Assembly: GCF_002776525.5 (NCBI RefSeq)
Contig: NC_045435.1
Coordinates: 126,897,079 to 126,961,078, forward strand
DNA from: Piliocolobus tephrosceles
Taxonomy: Eukaryota; Chordata; Mammalia; Primates; Cercopithecidae
DNA length: 64,000 nt
Direction of reading: 5' to 3'
Shown: positions 10,267 to 22,100 of the stretch, in pieces
How positions within the stretch are numbered: the stretch's first letter is position 1
How the letters are laid out: each line of letters starts with the position of its first letter
The notes under the pieces: generated by a model
Databases searched by the model: none
Told to the model about the DNA's origin: nothing
Seen by the model: the letters and a program-made list of their open reading frames with translations, nothing else
Position numbers and translations under genes: made by a program

Positions 10267-12134
10267 AAGAACATACCATGCTCATGGATAGGAAGAATCA
10301 ATATCGTGAAAATGTCCATACTGCCCAAGGTTATTTATAGATTCAATGCCATCCCCATCAAGCTACCAATGAGTTTCTTCACAGAATTGGAAAAAACTGC
10401 TTTAAAGTTTATATGGAAGCAATAAAGAGCCCGCATTGCCAAGACAATCCTAACTCAAAAGGACAAAGCTGGAGGCGTCACGCTACCTGACTTCAAACTA
10501 TACTACAAGGCTACAGTAGTCAAAACAGCATGGTACTGGTACCAAAACAGAGATATAGACCAATGGAACAGAACGGAGCCCTAAGAAATAGTGCCACACA
10601 TCTACAACCATCTGATCTTTGACAAACCTGAGAAAAACAAGAAATGGGGAAAGGATTCCCTATTTAATAAATGGTGCTGGGAAAATTGGATAGCCATAAG
10701 TAGAAAGCTGAAACTGGATCCTTTCCTTACTCCTTATATGAAGATTAATTCAAGATGGATTAGAGACTTAAGTGTTAGTCCTAATACCATAAAAACCCTA
10801 GAAGAAAATCTAGGTAGTACCGTTCAGGACATAGGCATGGGCAAGGACTTCATGTCTAAAACACCAAAAGCAACGGCAGCAAAAGCCAAAATTGACAAAT
10901 GGGATCTAATTAAACTAAAGAGCTTCTGCACAGCAAAAGAAACTACTATCAGAGTGAACAGGCAACCTACAGAATGGGAGAAAATTTTTGCAATCTACTC
11001 ATCTGACAAAGGGCTAATTTCCAGAATCTACAAAGAACTCAAAGAAATATACAAGAAAAAAACAAACAACCCCATCCAAAAGTGGGGAAAGGATATGAAC
11101 AGACATTTCTCAAAAGAAGACATTCATTTGGGTTGATTCCAAGTCTTTGCTATTGTGGTAGCAATGTGGCACATATACACCATCGAATACTATGCAGCCA
11201 TAAAAAAGGATGAGTTTGCGTCCTTTGTAGGGACATGGATGCAGCTGGAAACCATCATTCTTAGCAAACTATCACAAGAAGAGAAAACCAAACACCGCAT
11301 GTTCTCACTCATAGGTGGGAACTGAACAATGAGATCACTTGGACTCGGGAAGGGGAACATCACACACTGGGGCCTATCATGGGGAGGGGAGGGGGGAGGG
11401 ATTGCATTGGGGAGTTATACCTGATATAAATGACGAATTGATGGGTGCTGACGAGTTGATGGGTGCAGCACAACGTGGCACATGTATACATATGTAACAA
11501 ACCTGCACGTTATGCACATGTACCCTAGAACTTAAAGTATAATTTAAAAAAAGAAGACATTCATACAGCCATCAGACACATGAAAAAATGCTCAGCATCA
11601 CTCGCCATCAGAGAAATGCAAATCAAAACCACAATGAGATACCATCTCACACCAGTTAGAATGGCAATCATTAAAATATCAGGAAACAACAGGTGTTGGA
11701 GAGGATGTGGAGAAATATGAACACGTTTACACTGTTGGTGGGATTGTAAACTAGTTCAACCATTATGGAAAACAGTATGGCAATTCCTCAAGGATCTAGA
11801 ACTAGATGTATCATATGACCCAGCCATCCCACTACTGGGTATATACCCAAAGGATTATAAATTATTCTACTACAAAGACACATGCACACGTATGTTTATT
11901 GTGGCACTATTCACAATAGCAAATACTTGGAATCAACTCAAATGTCCATCTGTGACAGACTGGATTAAGAAAGTGTGGTACATATACACCATGGAATACT
12001 ATGCAGCCATAAAAAAGGATGAGTTTGCGTCCTTTGTGGGGACATGGACGCAGCTGGAAACCATCATTCTTAGCAAACTATCACAAGAAGAGAAAACCAA
12101 ACACCGCATGTTCTCACTCATAGGTGGGAACTGA
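10267..12134 (+). pseudogene. L1 ORF2 fragment, sense 3' segment, interrupted by nested L1
   Basis: This continues ORF2 directly after the inverted part: the post-catalytic region, then 10591-11136 (DSLFNKWCWENW, LKLDPFLTPYMKINSRW, GMGKDFMSKTPK), then after the nested L1 the C-terminal Cys motif and the family's terminal sequence IILSKLSQEEKTKHRMFSL with stop at 12132-12134. The Cys motif keeps its spacing (CX3C, X7, HX4C, about 11690-11735) but contains an in-frame TGA at 11718-11720. Further stops are near 10424 and 10582. The 3'UTR follows to 12360. Confidence 0.92.
11128..11548 (+). mobile_element. Nested LINE-1 3' fragment with a ~30-bp 5' inversion
   Basis: A short L1 piece (end of ORF2, 3'UTR, A-rich tail) interrupts ORF2 of the surrounding L1. 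The host sequence 'aaaagaagacattcat' is duplicated at 11112-11127 and 11549-11564, proving insertion. The first ~30 bp (11128-11157) are inverted relative to the rest: they are the reverse complement of the segment that precedes 'atgtggcacatatacac' in L1. It is therefore a miniature twin-priming product. The 3'UTR contains the usual G-rich tract at about 11380-11400. Confidence 0.94.
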
Positions 12135-12379
12135 ACAATGAGTTCACTTGGACTCGGGAAGGGGAACATCACACACTGGGGCCTATCATGGGGAGGGGGG
12201 AGGGGGGAGGGTATGCATTGGGGAGTTATACCTGATATAAATGATGAATTGATGGGTGCTGACGAGATGATGTGTGCAGCACACCACCATGGCCCAAGTA
12301 TACATATGTAACAAACCTTTATGTTATGCACATGTACCCTAGAACTTAAAGTGCAAATAAAAAAAAAATGAAGTTTCTC

Positions 12380-15105
12380 AGAAAGTTTCTTTCACATTTT
12401 TAACCAATGATATTTCCTTTATCAGCATAGGCCTCAATGCGATCTAAAGTAGCCCTTCTCAGGTTCCTCAAAGACACTGTTAGTGGACTGCTCCATGAAA
12501 CATAAGTGTAAATCTGTGAGATGAATTCACTCATCACCAAGAAGTTTCTAAGAAAGCTTCTTTCTAGTTTTCATCTGAGGATATTTCCTTTGTCACAGTA
12601 AGTTTCATGACACTAAGAAGTATCCCATTGTAGATTTCAAGGCAACTGTGTTAGCAAATTGATCACTGAAAAGAAACGTGTAAATCTGTGAGTTGCATTC
12701 ACACATCACAATGCAGTTTCTCAGAAGGCTTCTTTCCAGTTTTTATCTGAGGATATTTCCTTTTTCATCATAGCCATCAATGAGCTCCCAAATATCACAT
12801 TGCAGAATCCACGACAACAGTGTTAGCAAACTATTCCAAGAAGGGAATGCTGGAACTCTGTGATGAAGTCACACATCGGAAAGCAATCTCTCAGTAAGCT
12901 TTTCTCTAGTTATTATCAGAGGATATTTCCTTTTTCATCATGGGCCCCAAAGGGCACCCAAATATCACTTTGTAGCGTCCACAAAAAGAGTGTTAGAAAA
13001 CTGCTTCCTGAGGACTATGTTTTAATTCTGTGAGGTGAATTCACAGATCACACAGAAGTTTCTCAGAAAGCTTCTTTCGGGTTTCTAACTGATGATATTT
13101 CCTTCATCAGCGTATGCTTCAATGCGATCCAAAGTAGCACTTCTCAGGTTGCTCAAAGACAGTGTTAATGGACTGCTCCATGAAACGTAAGTGTAACTCT
13201 CTGAGATGAATTCACACATCACCAAGAAGCTTCTAAAAAAGCTTCTTTCCAGTTTTCATCTGATGATATTTCCTTTGTCACCATAAGCTTCATTGCGCTA
13301 AGAAGTATCCCATTGCAGATTTCAAGAAAACTGTGTTAGCAAACAGATCACTGAAGAGAAACGTGTAAATCTATGAGTTGCATTCACACATCACAATGCA
13401 GTTTCTCAGAAAGCTTCTTTCCAGTTTTTATCTGAGGATATTTCCTTTTTCACCATAGACCTCAATGAACTCCCAAATATCACATTGCAGAATCCATGAC
13501 AACAGTGTTAGTAAACAGTTCAAAGAAGGGAAGGGTGGAACTCTGTGTGATGAAATCGCACATCAGAAAGCTATCTCTCAGAAAGATTCTCTCTAGCTAT
13601 TATCTGAGGATATTTCCTTTTTCATCATGGGTCCCAAAGGGCACCCAAATATCACTTTGCAGATTCCACAAAAAGAGTGTTAGAAAACTGCTTCCTGAGG
13701 ACTAAGTTTTAACTCTGTGAGATGAATTCACAGATCACAAAGAAGTTTCTCAGAAGCTTCTGTCAGGTTTTTTACTGATGATATTTCCTTTATCAGCGTA
13801 GGCCTCAATGCCATCCAAAGTAGCCCTTCTCATGTTCCTCAAAGACAGTGTTAATGGAGTGCTCCATGAAACATAAGTGTAACTCTGTGAGATGAAATCA
13901 CACATCACCAAGAAGTTTCTAATAAAGCTTCTTTCTACTTTTCATCTGAGGATATTTACTTTGTCACCATAAGCTTCATTGCTATAAGAAGTATCCCATT
14001 GCAGATTACAAGAAAACTGTGTTAGCAAACTGATCACTGAAGAGAAACGTGTAACTCTGTGAGTTGCATTCCCACGTCACAATGCAGTTTCTCAGAAGGC
14101 TTCTTTTCAGTTTTTATCTGAGGATATTTCCTTTTTCACCATAAACCTCAATGAGCTCCCAATTATCACTTTGCAGAATCCACCACAACAGTGTTAGCAA
14201 ACTGTTCCAAGAAGGGAAGGGTGGAACTCTGTGTGGTGAAGTCACACATCAGAAAGCAATCTCTCAGAAAGCTTCTCTCTGTTTATTATCTGAGGATATT
14301 TCCTTTTAACCATGAGCCACAAAGGGCTCCCAAATATCACTTTGCAGATTCCACAAAAAGAGTGTTAGCAAACTGCTTGTTGAGGACTAAGTTGTAAGTC
14401 TCTGAGATGAATTCACCGATCACAAAGAAGTTTCTCGGAGAGCTCCTATCACGTTTTCAACTGATGATATTTCCTTTATCAGCGTAGGCCTCAATACGAT
14501 CCAAAGTAGCCCTTTTCAGGTTCCTCAAAGACAGTGTTAATGGAATGCTCCACGAAATTTACGTGTAACTCTGAGAGATGAATTCACACATCACCAAGTA
14601 GTTTCTAAGAAAGCTTCTTTCTAGTTTTCATCTGAGGATATTTCATTTCTCACCATAAGCTTCACTGCAGTAAGAAGAAACCCATTGCAGATTTCAAAGA
14701 AACTGTGTTAGCAAACTGATCACTGAAGAGAAACGTGTAACACTGTGAGTTGAATTCACACATCACAATACAGTTTCTCAGAAGGCTTCCTTCCAGTTTT
14801 ATTCTGAGGATATTTCCTTTTTCAACATAGCCCTCAATGAGCTCCCAAATATCACTTTGCAGAATCCATGACACCAGTGTTAGCAAACTCTTCCAAGAAG
14901 GAAGGGTGGAACTCTGTGTGATGAAGTCACACATCAGAAAGCAATCTCTCAAAAAGCTTCGCTCTAGTTATTATCTGAGGATATTTCCGTTTTCACCATG
15001 GGCCCCAATGAGCTCCCAAATATCACTTTGTAAATTCCACGACAACAGTGTTAGCAAACTGCTTTGTGGAGACAAAGTTGTAACTCGGTGAGATGAATTC
15101 ACATG
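12380..15105 (-). repeat. Alpha satellite, type 2 tetramer array (period ~685 bp)
   Basis: Four monomer kinds repeat in order. In plus-strand reading they are: (1) 'ttatcagcgtaggcctcaat'; (2) 'tttgtcaccataagcttcat'; (3) 'aatgagctcccaaatatcac' followed by 'ttccaagaagg'; (4) 'catgggccccaaagggcacc'. The monomer 1 marker lies at 12421, 13106, 13792 and 14478, intervals of 685-686 bp, or four 171-bp monomers. The units look more alike than the type 1 units do. With the stub at 9100-9382 the array held about four and a half tetramers before the L1 insertion. Confidence 0.92.
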
Positions 15106-16139
15106 TCACAAAGAAGTTTCTCATAAAGCTACTTTCTACTTTTTCTCTGAGAATATTTCCTTTGTCACCATCAACTTCATTGCGCTAAGAGATATCCCAA
15201 TGCAGGTTTCATGAAAGAGTCTTAGCAATGGATCAATGCAAAGGAAAGTGTAAGTTTGTGAGTTGCATCCACATGTCACAAGGCAGTTTTTGAGATCGCT
15301 TCTTACAGTTCCTATCTGAGGATATTTCCTTTTTCACCACAGCCCTCAAAGAGCTCCCAAATATCACTTGGCAGAATCCACGACAACAGTGTTAGGACCC
15401 TGCTGCAAGAAGGGAAAAGTGAATCTCTGTGTTATGTATTCACACATCAGAAAGCGACTTCTGAGATAGCTTCTTTCTAGTTACTATCTGAGGATATTTT
15501 GGTTTTCACAATAGGCCTTAATGTGCTTACAAATATCACTTTGCAAATTCCACGAAAACACTGTTAGCAAACTGCCACAAGAAGAGAAAGGTGAATGTCT
15601 TTGTGATGAATTCACAAATCACAAAGCAATCTCTCAGAAACCTTCTTTCTAGATTTTATCTGAGGATATTTCCGTTTTCACCATGGGCCTCCATGTGCTC
15701 CCAAATATCACTTTGCAGATTCCATGACAACAGAGTTAGCAAACAGCTTCGTGATGACAAAGTTGTAACTAGGTGAGATAAATTCACATATCACAAAGAA
15801 GTTTCTCAGAAAGTGACTTTCTAGTTTTTATGTGAGGATATTTCCTTTGTGTCTGTCAGCTGTATTGCACTAAGAAATAACCCAATGCAGATTTCAAGAA
15901 AAGAGTGTTAGCAAACGGATCAATGATAAGGAAAGTGTAACTCTGCGAGTTGTATTCACAAGTCACAATGCAGTTTCTCAGAACGCTTCCTTCTAATTGA
16001 AATTTGAGGAATTTTCTTCTCCACCATAACCCTCACTGGGTTCCCAAATATCACTTAGCAAATTCCATGAGAACAGTCTTATCGAATGGCTTCATGAGGA
16101 GAAAGGTGTAACTCTGTGAGATGAATTCACAGTTCACAT

Positions 16140-19100
16140 AGAAGTTTCTCAGAAAGCTTCTTTCTCATTTTTAATGGAGGATATTTAATTTGGCCCTATA
16201 GTCTTCAAAGGGATCTGAAATACCACTTCTCAGATTTCACAAAAATAGAGCTAGCCAACGGCTCCACGAAACACAGGAGTAACTCAGTGAGTTGAATTCA
16301 CACATCACAGAGCAGTTTCTCAGAAAGATTCTTTCTTCTTTGAGCTGAGGTTGTTTGTGGTCTCGGAGCGTCACCATGTGTCTTTTTGCAGTTTCTGTGA
16401 AAACACTGTTAGCAAGCTCCTGAATGAAAACAATCATCTAAACTTGAGAACTGAATTCACCCACAACAAAGAAGTTTCTGAGAAGGCTTCTCTGAAGATT
16501 TGTCTGAAGATATTTCATTATTCACCATGGGATTCAACTATATCCAAGACATCACTTCTGAGCTTCCACAAAGTCAGTGCTAGCGTACTCCTCCATAAAA
16601 CAGTGGTGTAACACTTTGAAATGAATTCACACATCACATAGCAGTTTCTCAGAAAGCTTCATTCCGATTTTTCTCGGAGGATATTTCCTTTTTCACTGAA
16701 GCCCTCAATGAGCTCCCAAATATCACTTTCCAGATTCCACGACAACAGTGTTAGCAAACTGCTTCGTGAAGACAAAGTTGTAACTCGGTGAGACTAATTC
16801 ACATGTCACAAAGAAGTTTCTCAGAAAGCTATTTTCCAGTTTTTCTTTGAGGATATTTCTTTGTCACTGTCAGCTTCATTGTTCTTAGAGTTATCCCAAT
16901 GCAGATTTCCAGAAAAGAGTCTTAGCTACGGATCAATGAAAAGGAAAGTGTAACTCTGTGAGTTGCATCCACATGTCACAAGGCAGTTTCTCAGAAGGCT
17001 TCTTTCCAGTTTTTATCTGAGGATATTTCCTTTTTCACCGCAGGCCTCAATGAGCTCCCAAATATCACTTGGCAGACTCCACGACAACTGTGTTAATAAC
17101 TTGCTGCAAGAAGACAAAAGTGAATCTCTGTATTATGAATGCCCACATCAGAAAGCAACTTCTGAGAAAGCTTCTTTCTAGTTATTATCTGAGGATATTT
17201 CCGTTTTCACCATAAGCCTCAATGCACTCCCAAATATCAATTTGCAGATTCCACGGAAACACTGTTAGAAAACTGCTTCATGAAGACTAAGTTGTTACTC
17301 TGTGAGATGAATTCTCATATCACAAAGAAGTTTATCACAAAGCTTCTTTGACGTTTTTAATTGAGGATATTTCCTGTAACAGCGTAGGCCTCAATGCGAT
17401 CCAAGGTAGCACTTCTCAGGATCCTCAAAGACAGTGTTAATCGACTGCTCCATGAAACGTAAGTGTAACTCTTGAGATGAATTAGCACATCACAAAGAAT
17501 TTTCTAAGAAAGCTTCTTCTAGTTTTTGTCTGAGGATATTTCCTTTGTCACCGTAAGCCTCATTGCATTCAGAAGTATCCAAATGCAGATTTCAAGAAAA
17601 CTGTGTTAGCAAACTGATCTCTGAAGAGAAAAGTGTAACTCTGTGAGTTGCATTCACACATCATAATGCAGTTTCTTGGAACGCTTCTTTCTAGTTTTAA
17701 TCTGAGGATCTTTTCTTTTTCACCATAGCCCTCAATGAGATTCCAAATATCACTTTGCAGATTCCATGACAACAGTGTTAGCAAACTGCTTTGTGAAGGC
17801 AAAGTTGTAACTCGGTGAGATGAATTCCCATGTCACAAAGAAGTTTCTTAGAAAGCTCCTTTCTAGTTTTTATCTGAGGATATTTTTTTGACACCGTCAG
17901 CTTCATTGCGCTCAGAAATATCCCAATTCAGATTTTAAGAAAAGATTCTTAGCAAAGGGATAAAGGAAAAGGAAAGTGTAACTCTGAGTTGCATACACAT
18001 ATCACAAGGCAGTTTCTCAGAACACTTCTTTCCAGTTTTTGTCTGAGGATATTTCCTTTTTCAACATAGTCCTCAATGAGCTCCCAAATATCACTAGGCA
18101 GAATCCATGACAACAGTGTTAGGAACCTGCTGCAAGAAGGGAAATGCGAATCTCTGTGTTATGAATTCACATATCAGAAAGCAACTACTGAGAAAGCTTC
18201 TTTCTAGTTATTTGAAGATATTACTGTTTTCACCATTGACCTCAATGCCATCCCAAATATCACTTTGCAGATTCCACGAAAACACTGTTAGCAAACTGCC
18301 TCATGAAGACTAAGTTGTTACTCTGTGAGATGAATTCACATATCACAAACAAGTTGGTCACAAAGCTTCTTTCACGTTTTTAATTGAAGATATTTCCTGT
18401 AACAGCATGGGCCTCAATGCAATCTAAGGTAGCCCTTCTCAGGTTCCTCAAAGACAGTGTTAATCGACTGCTCCATGAAACGTAAGTGTACCTCTCTGAG
18501 ATGAATTGACACATCACAAAGAAGTTTCTAAGAAAACTTCTTTCTAGTTTTTCTCTGAGGATATTTCCTTTGTTACCGTAAGCCACATTGCGCTCAGAAG
18601 TATCCAATTGCAGATTTCAAGACAACTGTGTTAGCAAACTGATGTCTGAAGAGAAAAGTGTAACTCTGTGAGTTGCATTCGCACATCATAATGCAGTTTC
18701 TCAGAACGCTACTTTCTGGTTTTAATCTGAGGATACTTCCTTTTTCACCATAGCCCTCAATGTGATCCCAAATATCACTTTGCAGATTCCACGACAACAG
18801 TGTAAGCAAACTGCTTCGTGAAGACAAAGTGGTAACACGGTGAGATGAATTCACATGTCACAAAGAAGTTTCTCAGAAAGCTACTTTCTAGTTTTTCTCT
18901 GAGGATATTTCCTTTGTCACCCTCAGCTTCATTGCACTAAGGATATCCCAACGCATTTAAAGAAGAGAGTCTTAGCAAAGGGATCAATAAAAGGGAATGT
19001 GTAACTCTGTGAGTTGCATCCACATGTCACAAGGCAGTTTCTCAGAACGCTTCTTTCCAGTTTTCATCTGAGGATATTACCTTTTCACCATAGCCCTCAA

Positions 19101-22100
19101 TGAGCTCCCAAATACCACTTGGGAGAATCCACGAACAGGGTTAGGAAACTACTGCAAGAAGGGAAAAGTGAATCTCTGTGTTATGTATTCACACATCAGA
19201 CAGCAACTTCTGAGAAAACTTCTTTCTAGTTATTATCTGAGGATATTTCCTTTTTCACAATAAGCCTCAATGCACTCCCAAATATCACTTTGCAGATTCC
19301 ACGAAAACACTGTTAGCAAACTGCTTCATGAAGACGAAGTTGTTACTCTGTGACATGTATTCACATATCACAAAGAAGTTTATCACAAAGCTTCTTTCAC
19401 GTTTTTAATTGAGGATATTTCCTATAACAGCGTAGGAATCAGTGTGATCCAAGATAGCACTTCTCAGGTTCCTCAAAGACAGTGTTAATTGACTGCTCCA
19501 GGAAACGTAAGTGTAACTCTGTGAGATGAATTGATACATCACAAAGAAGTTTCTAAGAAAGCTTCCTTCTAGTTTTTGTCTGCAGATACTTCCTTTGTCA
19601 CCGTAAGCCTCATTGCACTCAGAAGTATCCAATTGCAGATTTCAAGAAAACTGTGTTAGCAAACTCATTTCTGAAGGGAAAAGTGTAACTCTGTGAGTGG
19701 CATTCACACATCATAATTCAGTTTCTCAGAACACTTCTTTCCAGTTTTAATCTGAGGATATTTTCTTTTTCACCATATCCCTCAAGGAGCTCCCAAGTAA
19801 TCACTTTGCCGACTCCACGACAACAGTGTTAGCAAACTGGTCTTGAAGGCAAAGTTGTAACTCAGTGAGATGAATTCACAAGTCACAAAGAAGTTTCTCA
19901 GAAAGCTACTTTCTAGTTTTTCTCTGAGGATATTTCCTTTGTCACCGTCAGCTTCATTGCGCTAAGAAATATCCCAATGGAGATTTCAAGAAAAGAGTCT
20001 TAGCAAAGGGATGAATGAAAAGGAACGTGTACCTCTGTGAGTTGCATCCGCATGACAAGATGCAGTTTCTCAGAATTTTTCCTTCAGTTTTTATCTGAGG
20101 ATATTTCATTTTTCATCATAGTCCTCAATGAGCTTCCAATATATCACTTGGCAGAATCCACGACAACAGTGTTAGGAACCTGCTGCAAGAAGAGGAAAGT
20201 GAATCTCTGTGTTATGAATTCACACATCAGAAAGCAACTTCTGAGAAAGCTTATTTCTAGTGATTATCTGAGGATATTTTTGTTTTCACCATAGGCCTCA
20301 ATGTGCTCTGAAATATCACTTTGCAGATTCTACGAAAACACTGTTAGTAAACTGCAACAAGAAGGGAAAGGTGAATGTCATTGTGATGAATTCACAAATC
20401 ACAATGGAATCTCTCAGAAATCTTCTTTCTAGATTTTTATCTGAGGATATTTCTGTTTTCACCATGGGCCTCCATGTGCTCCCAAATATCACTTTGCAGA
20501 TTCCACGACAACAGTGTTAGCAAACTGCTACGTGAAGACAAAGTTGTAACTCGGTGAGATGAATTCACATATCACAAAGAAGTTTCTCAGATACTGACTT
20601 TCTAGTGTTTATTTGAGGATATTTCCTTGGTCTCCATTTGTTTCATTGCACTAAGAAATATCTCAATGCAGATTTCAAGAAAAGAGTGATAGCAAACGGA
20701 TCAATGAAAAGGAAAGTGGAACTCTGTGAGTTGTATTCACAGGTCACAAAGCAGTTTCTCAGAACACTTCTTCCAGTTTTTATCTGAGGAGATTTCCTTT
20801 TTCACAGTAACCCTCAGTGGGCTCCCAAATATCACTTTGCAAATTCCACGAGAACAGTCTCAGCAAACGGCTTCATGAGGAAAAAGGTGTAACTCTGTGA
20901 GATGAATTCACAGATCACACTGAAGTTTCTCAGAAAGCTTCTTTCTCATTTTTAACGGAGGATATTTCCTTTGGCCCTATAGTCTTCAAAGGGATCCGAA
21001 ATATCAGTTCTCAGATTCCACAAAAACAGGGCTAGGCAACGGCTCCATGAAACAGAGGCATAACTCAGTCAGTTGAATTCACACATCACAGAGCAGTTTC
21101 TCAGAAAGCTTCTTTCTTCTTTGAACTGAGGTTATTTTTGGTCTCGGAGCATCACCGTGTGTCTTTTTGCAGTTTCTGTGAAAACACTGTTAGCAAGCTC
21201 ATGAATGGAAACAGTCATCTAACCAAGTGAGCTGAATGCACTGACAACAGAGAAGTTGTTAAGAAGACTTCTCTGCAGATTTGTCTGAAGATATTTCATT
21301 ATTCACCATGGGATTCAACGATATCCAAGACATCACTTCTGAGCTTCCACAAAATCAGTGCTAGAAGACTCCTCCATGAAAAAGTGGTGTAACACTTTGA
21401 AATGAATTCACACATCACAAAGCAGTTTCTCAGAAAGCTTCATTCCAGTTTTTCTCGGAGGATATTTCCTTTTTCACCATAGCCCTCAATGAGCTCTGAA
21501 ATATCAATTTGCAGATTCCACGACAACAGTGTTAGCAAACTGTTTCGTGAAGACAAAGTGGTAACATGGTGACATAAGTTCACATGTCACAAAGAAGTTT
21601 CTCAGAAAGCTACTTTCTAGTTTTTCTCTGAGGATATTTCCTTTGTCACCCTCAGCTTCATTGCACAAGAGATATCCCAATGCAGATTGCAAGGAAAGAG
21701 TCTTGGCAACGGATAATGAAAAGGAAAGTGTAACTCTGTGAGTTGCATCCACATGCCACAAGGCAGTTTCTCAGAACACTTTTTTCCTGTTTTTATCTTA
21801 GGATTTTTCCTTTTTCACCATAGCCCTCAATGAGCTCCCAAATATCACTTGCCAGAATCCACGAGAACAGTGTTAGGAACCTGATGCAAGAAGGGAAAAG
21901 TGAATCTGTGTGTTATGAATTCACACATCAGAAAGCAACTTCTGAGAAAACTTCTTTCTAGCTATTATCTGAGGATATTTCCGTTTTCACCATAGGCCTC
22001 AATACACTCCCAAATGTCACTTTGCAGGTTCCACGAAAAACTGTTAGCAAACTGCTTCATTAAGTCTAAATTGTTACTCTATGAGATGAATTCACATACT

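Larger units (their letters stand above)
9383..12369 (+). mobile_element. LINE-1, 5'-truncated, twin-primed (5' inversion), hosting a nested L1
   Basis: The 3' part runs on the plus strand from about 10267 to a poly(A) tail ending at 12368. The 5' part (9383 to about 10266) is inverted. In L1 coordinates the two parts are contiguous: the inverted part ends at '..acaaatgg' and the sense part starts with 'aagaacataccatgctcatg'. That is the signature of twin priming rather than two insertions. Flanking target-site duplications are gaagtttctc at 9373-9382 and 12370-12379, inside an alpha monomer. A second L1 sits inside at 11128-11548. Confidence 0.95.

Noticed and set aside
11380..11400. G-rich tract possibly acting as a regulatory quadruplex
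   Set aside because: It is the standard polypurine tract of the L1 3'UTR, present in every L1 here (also about 12190, 48303 and 56810, and as C-rich complement at 44450), so it is not novel.
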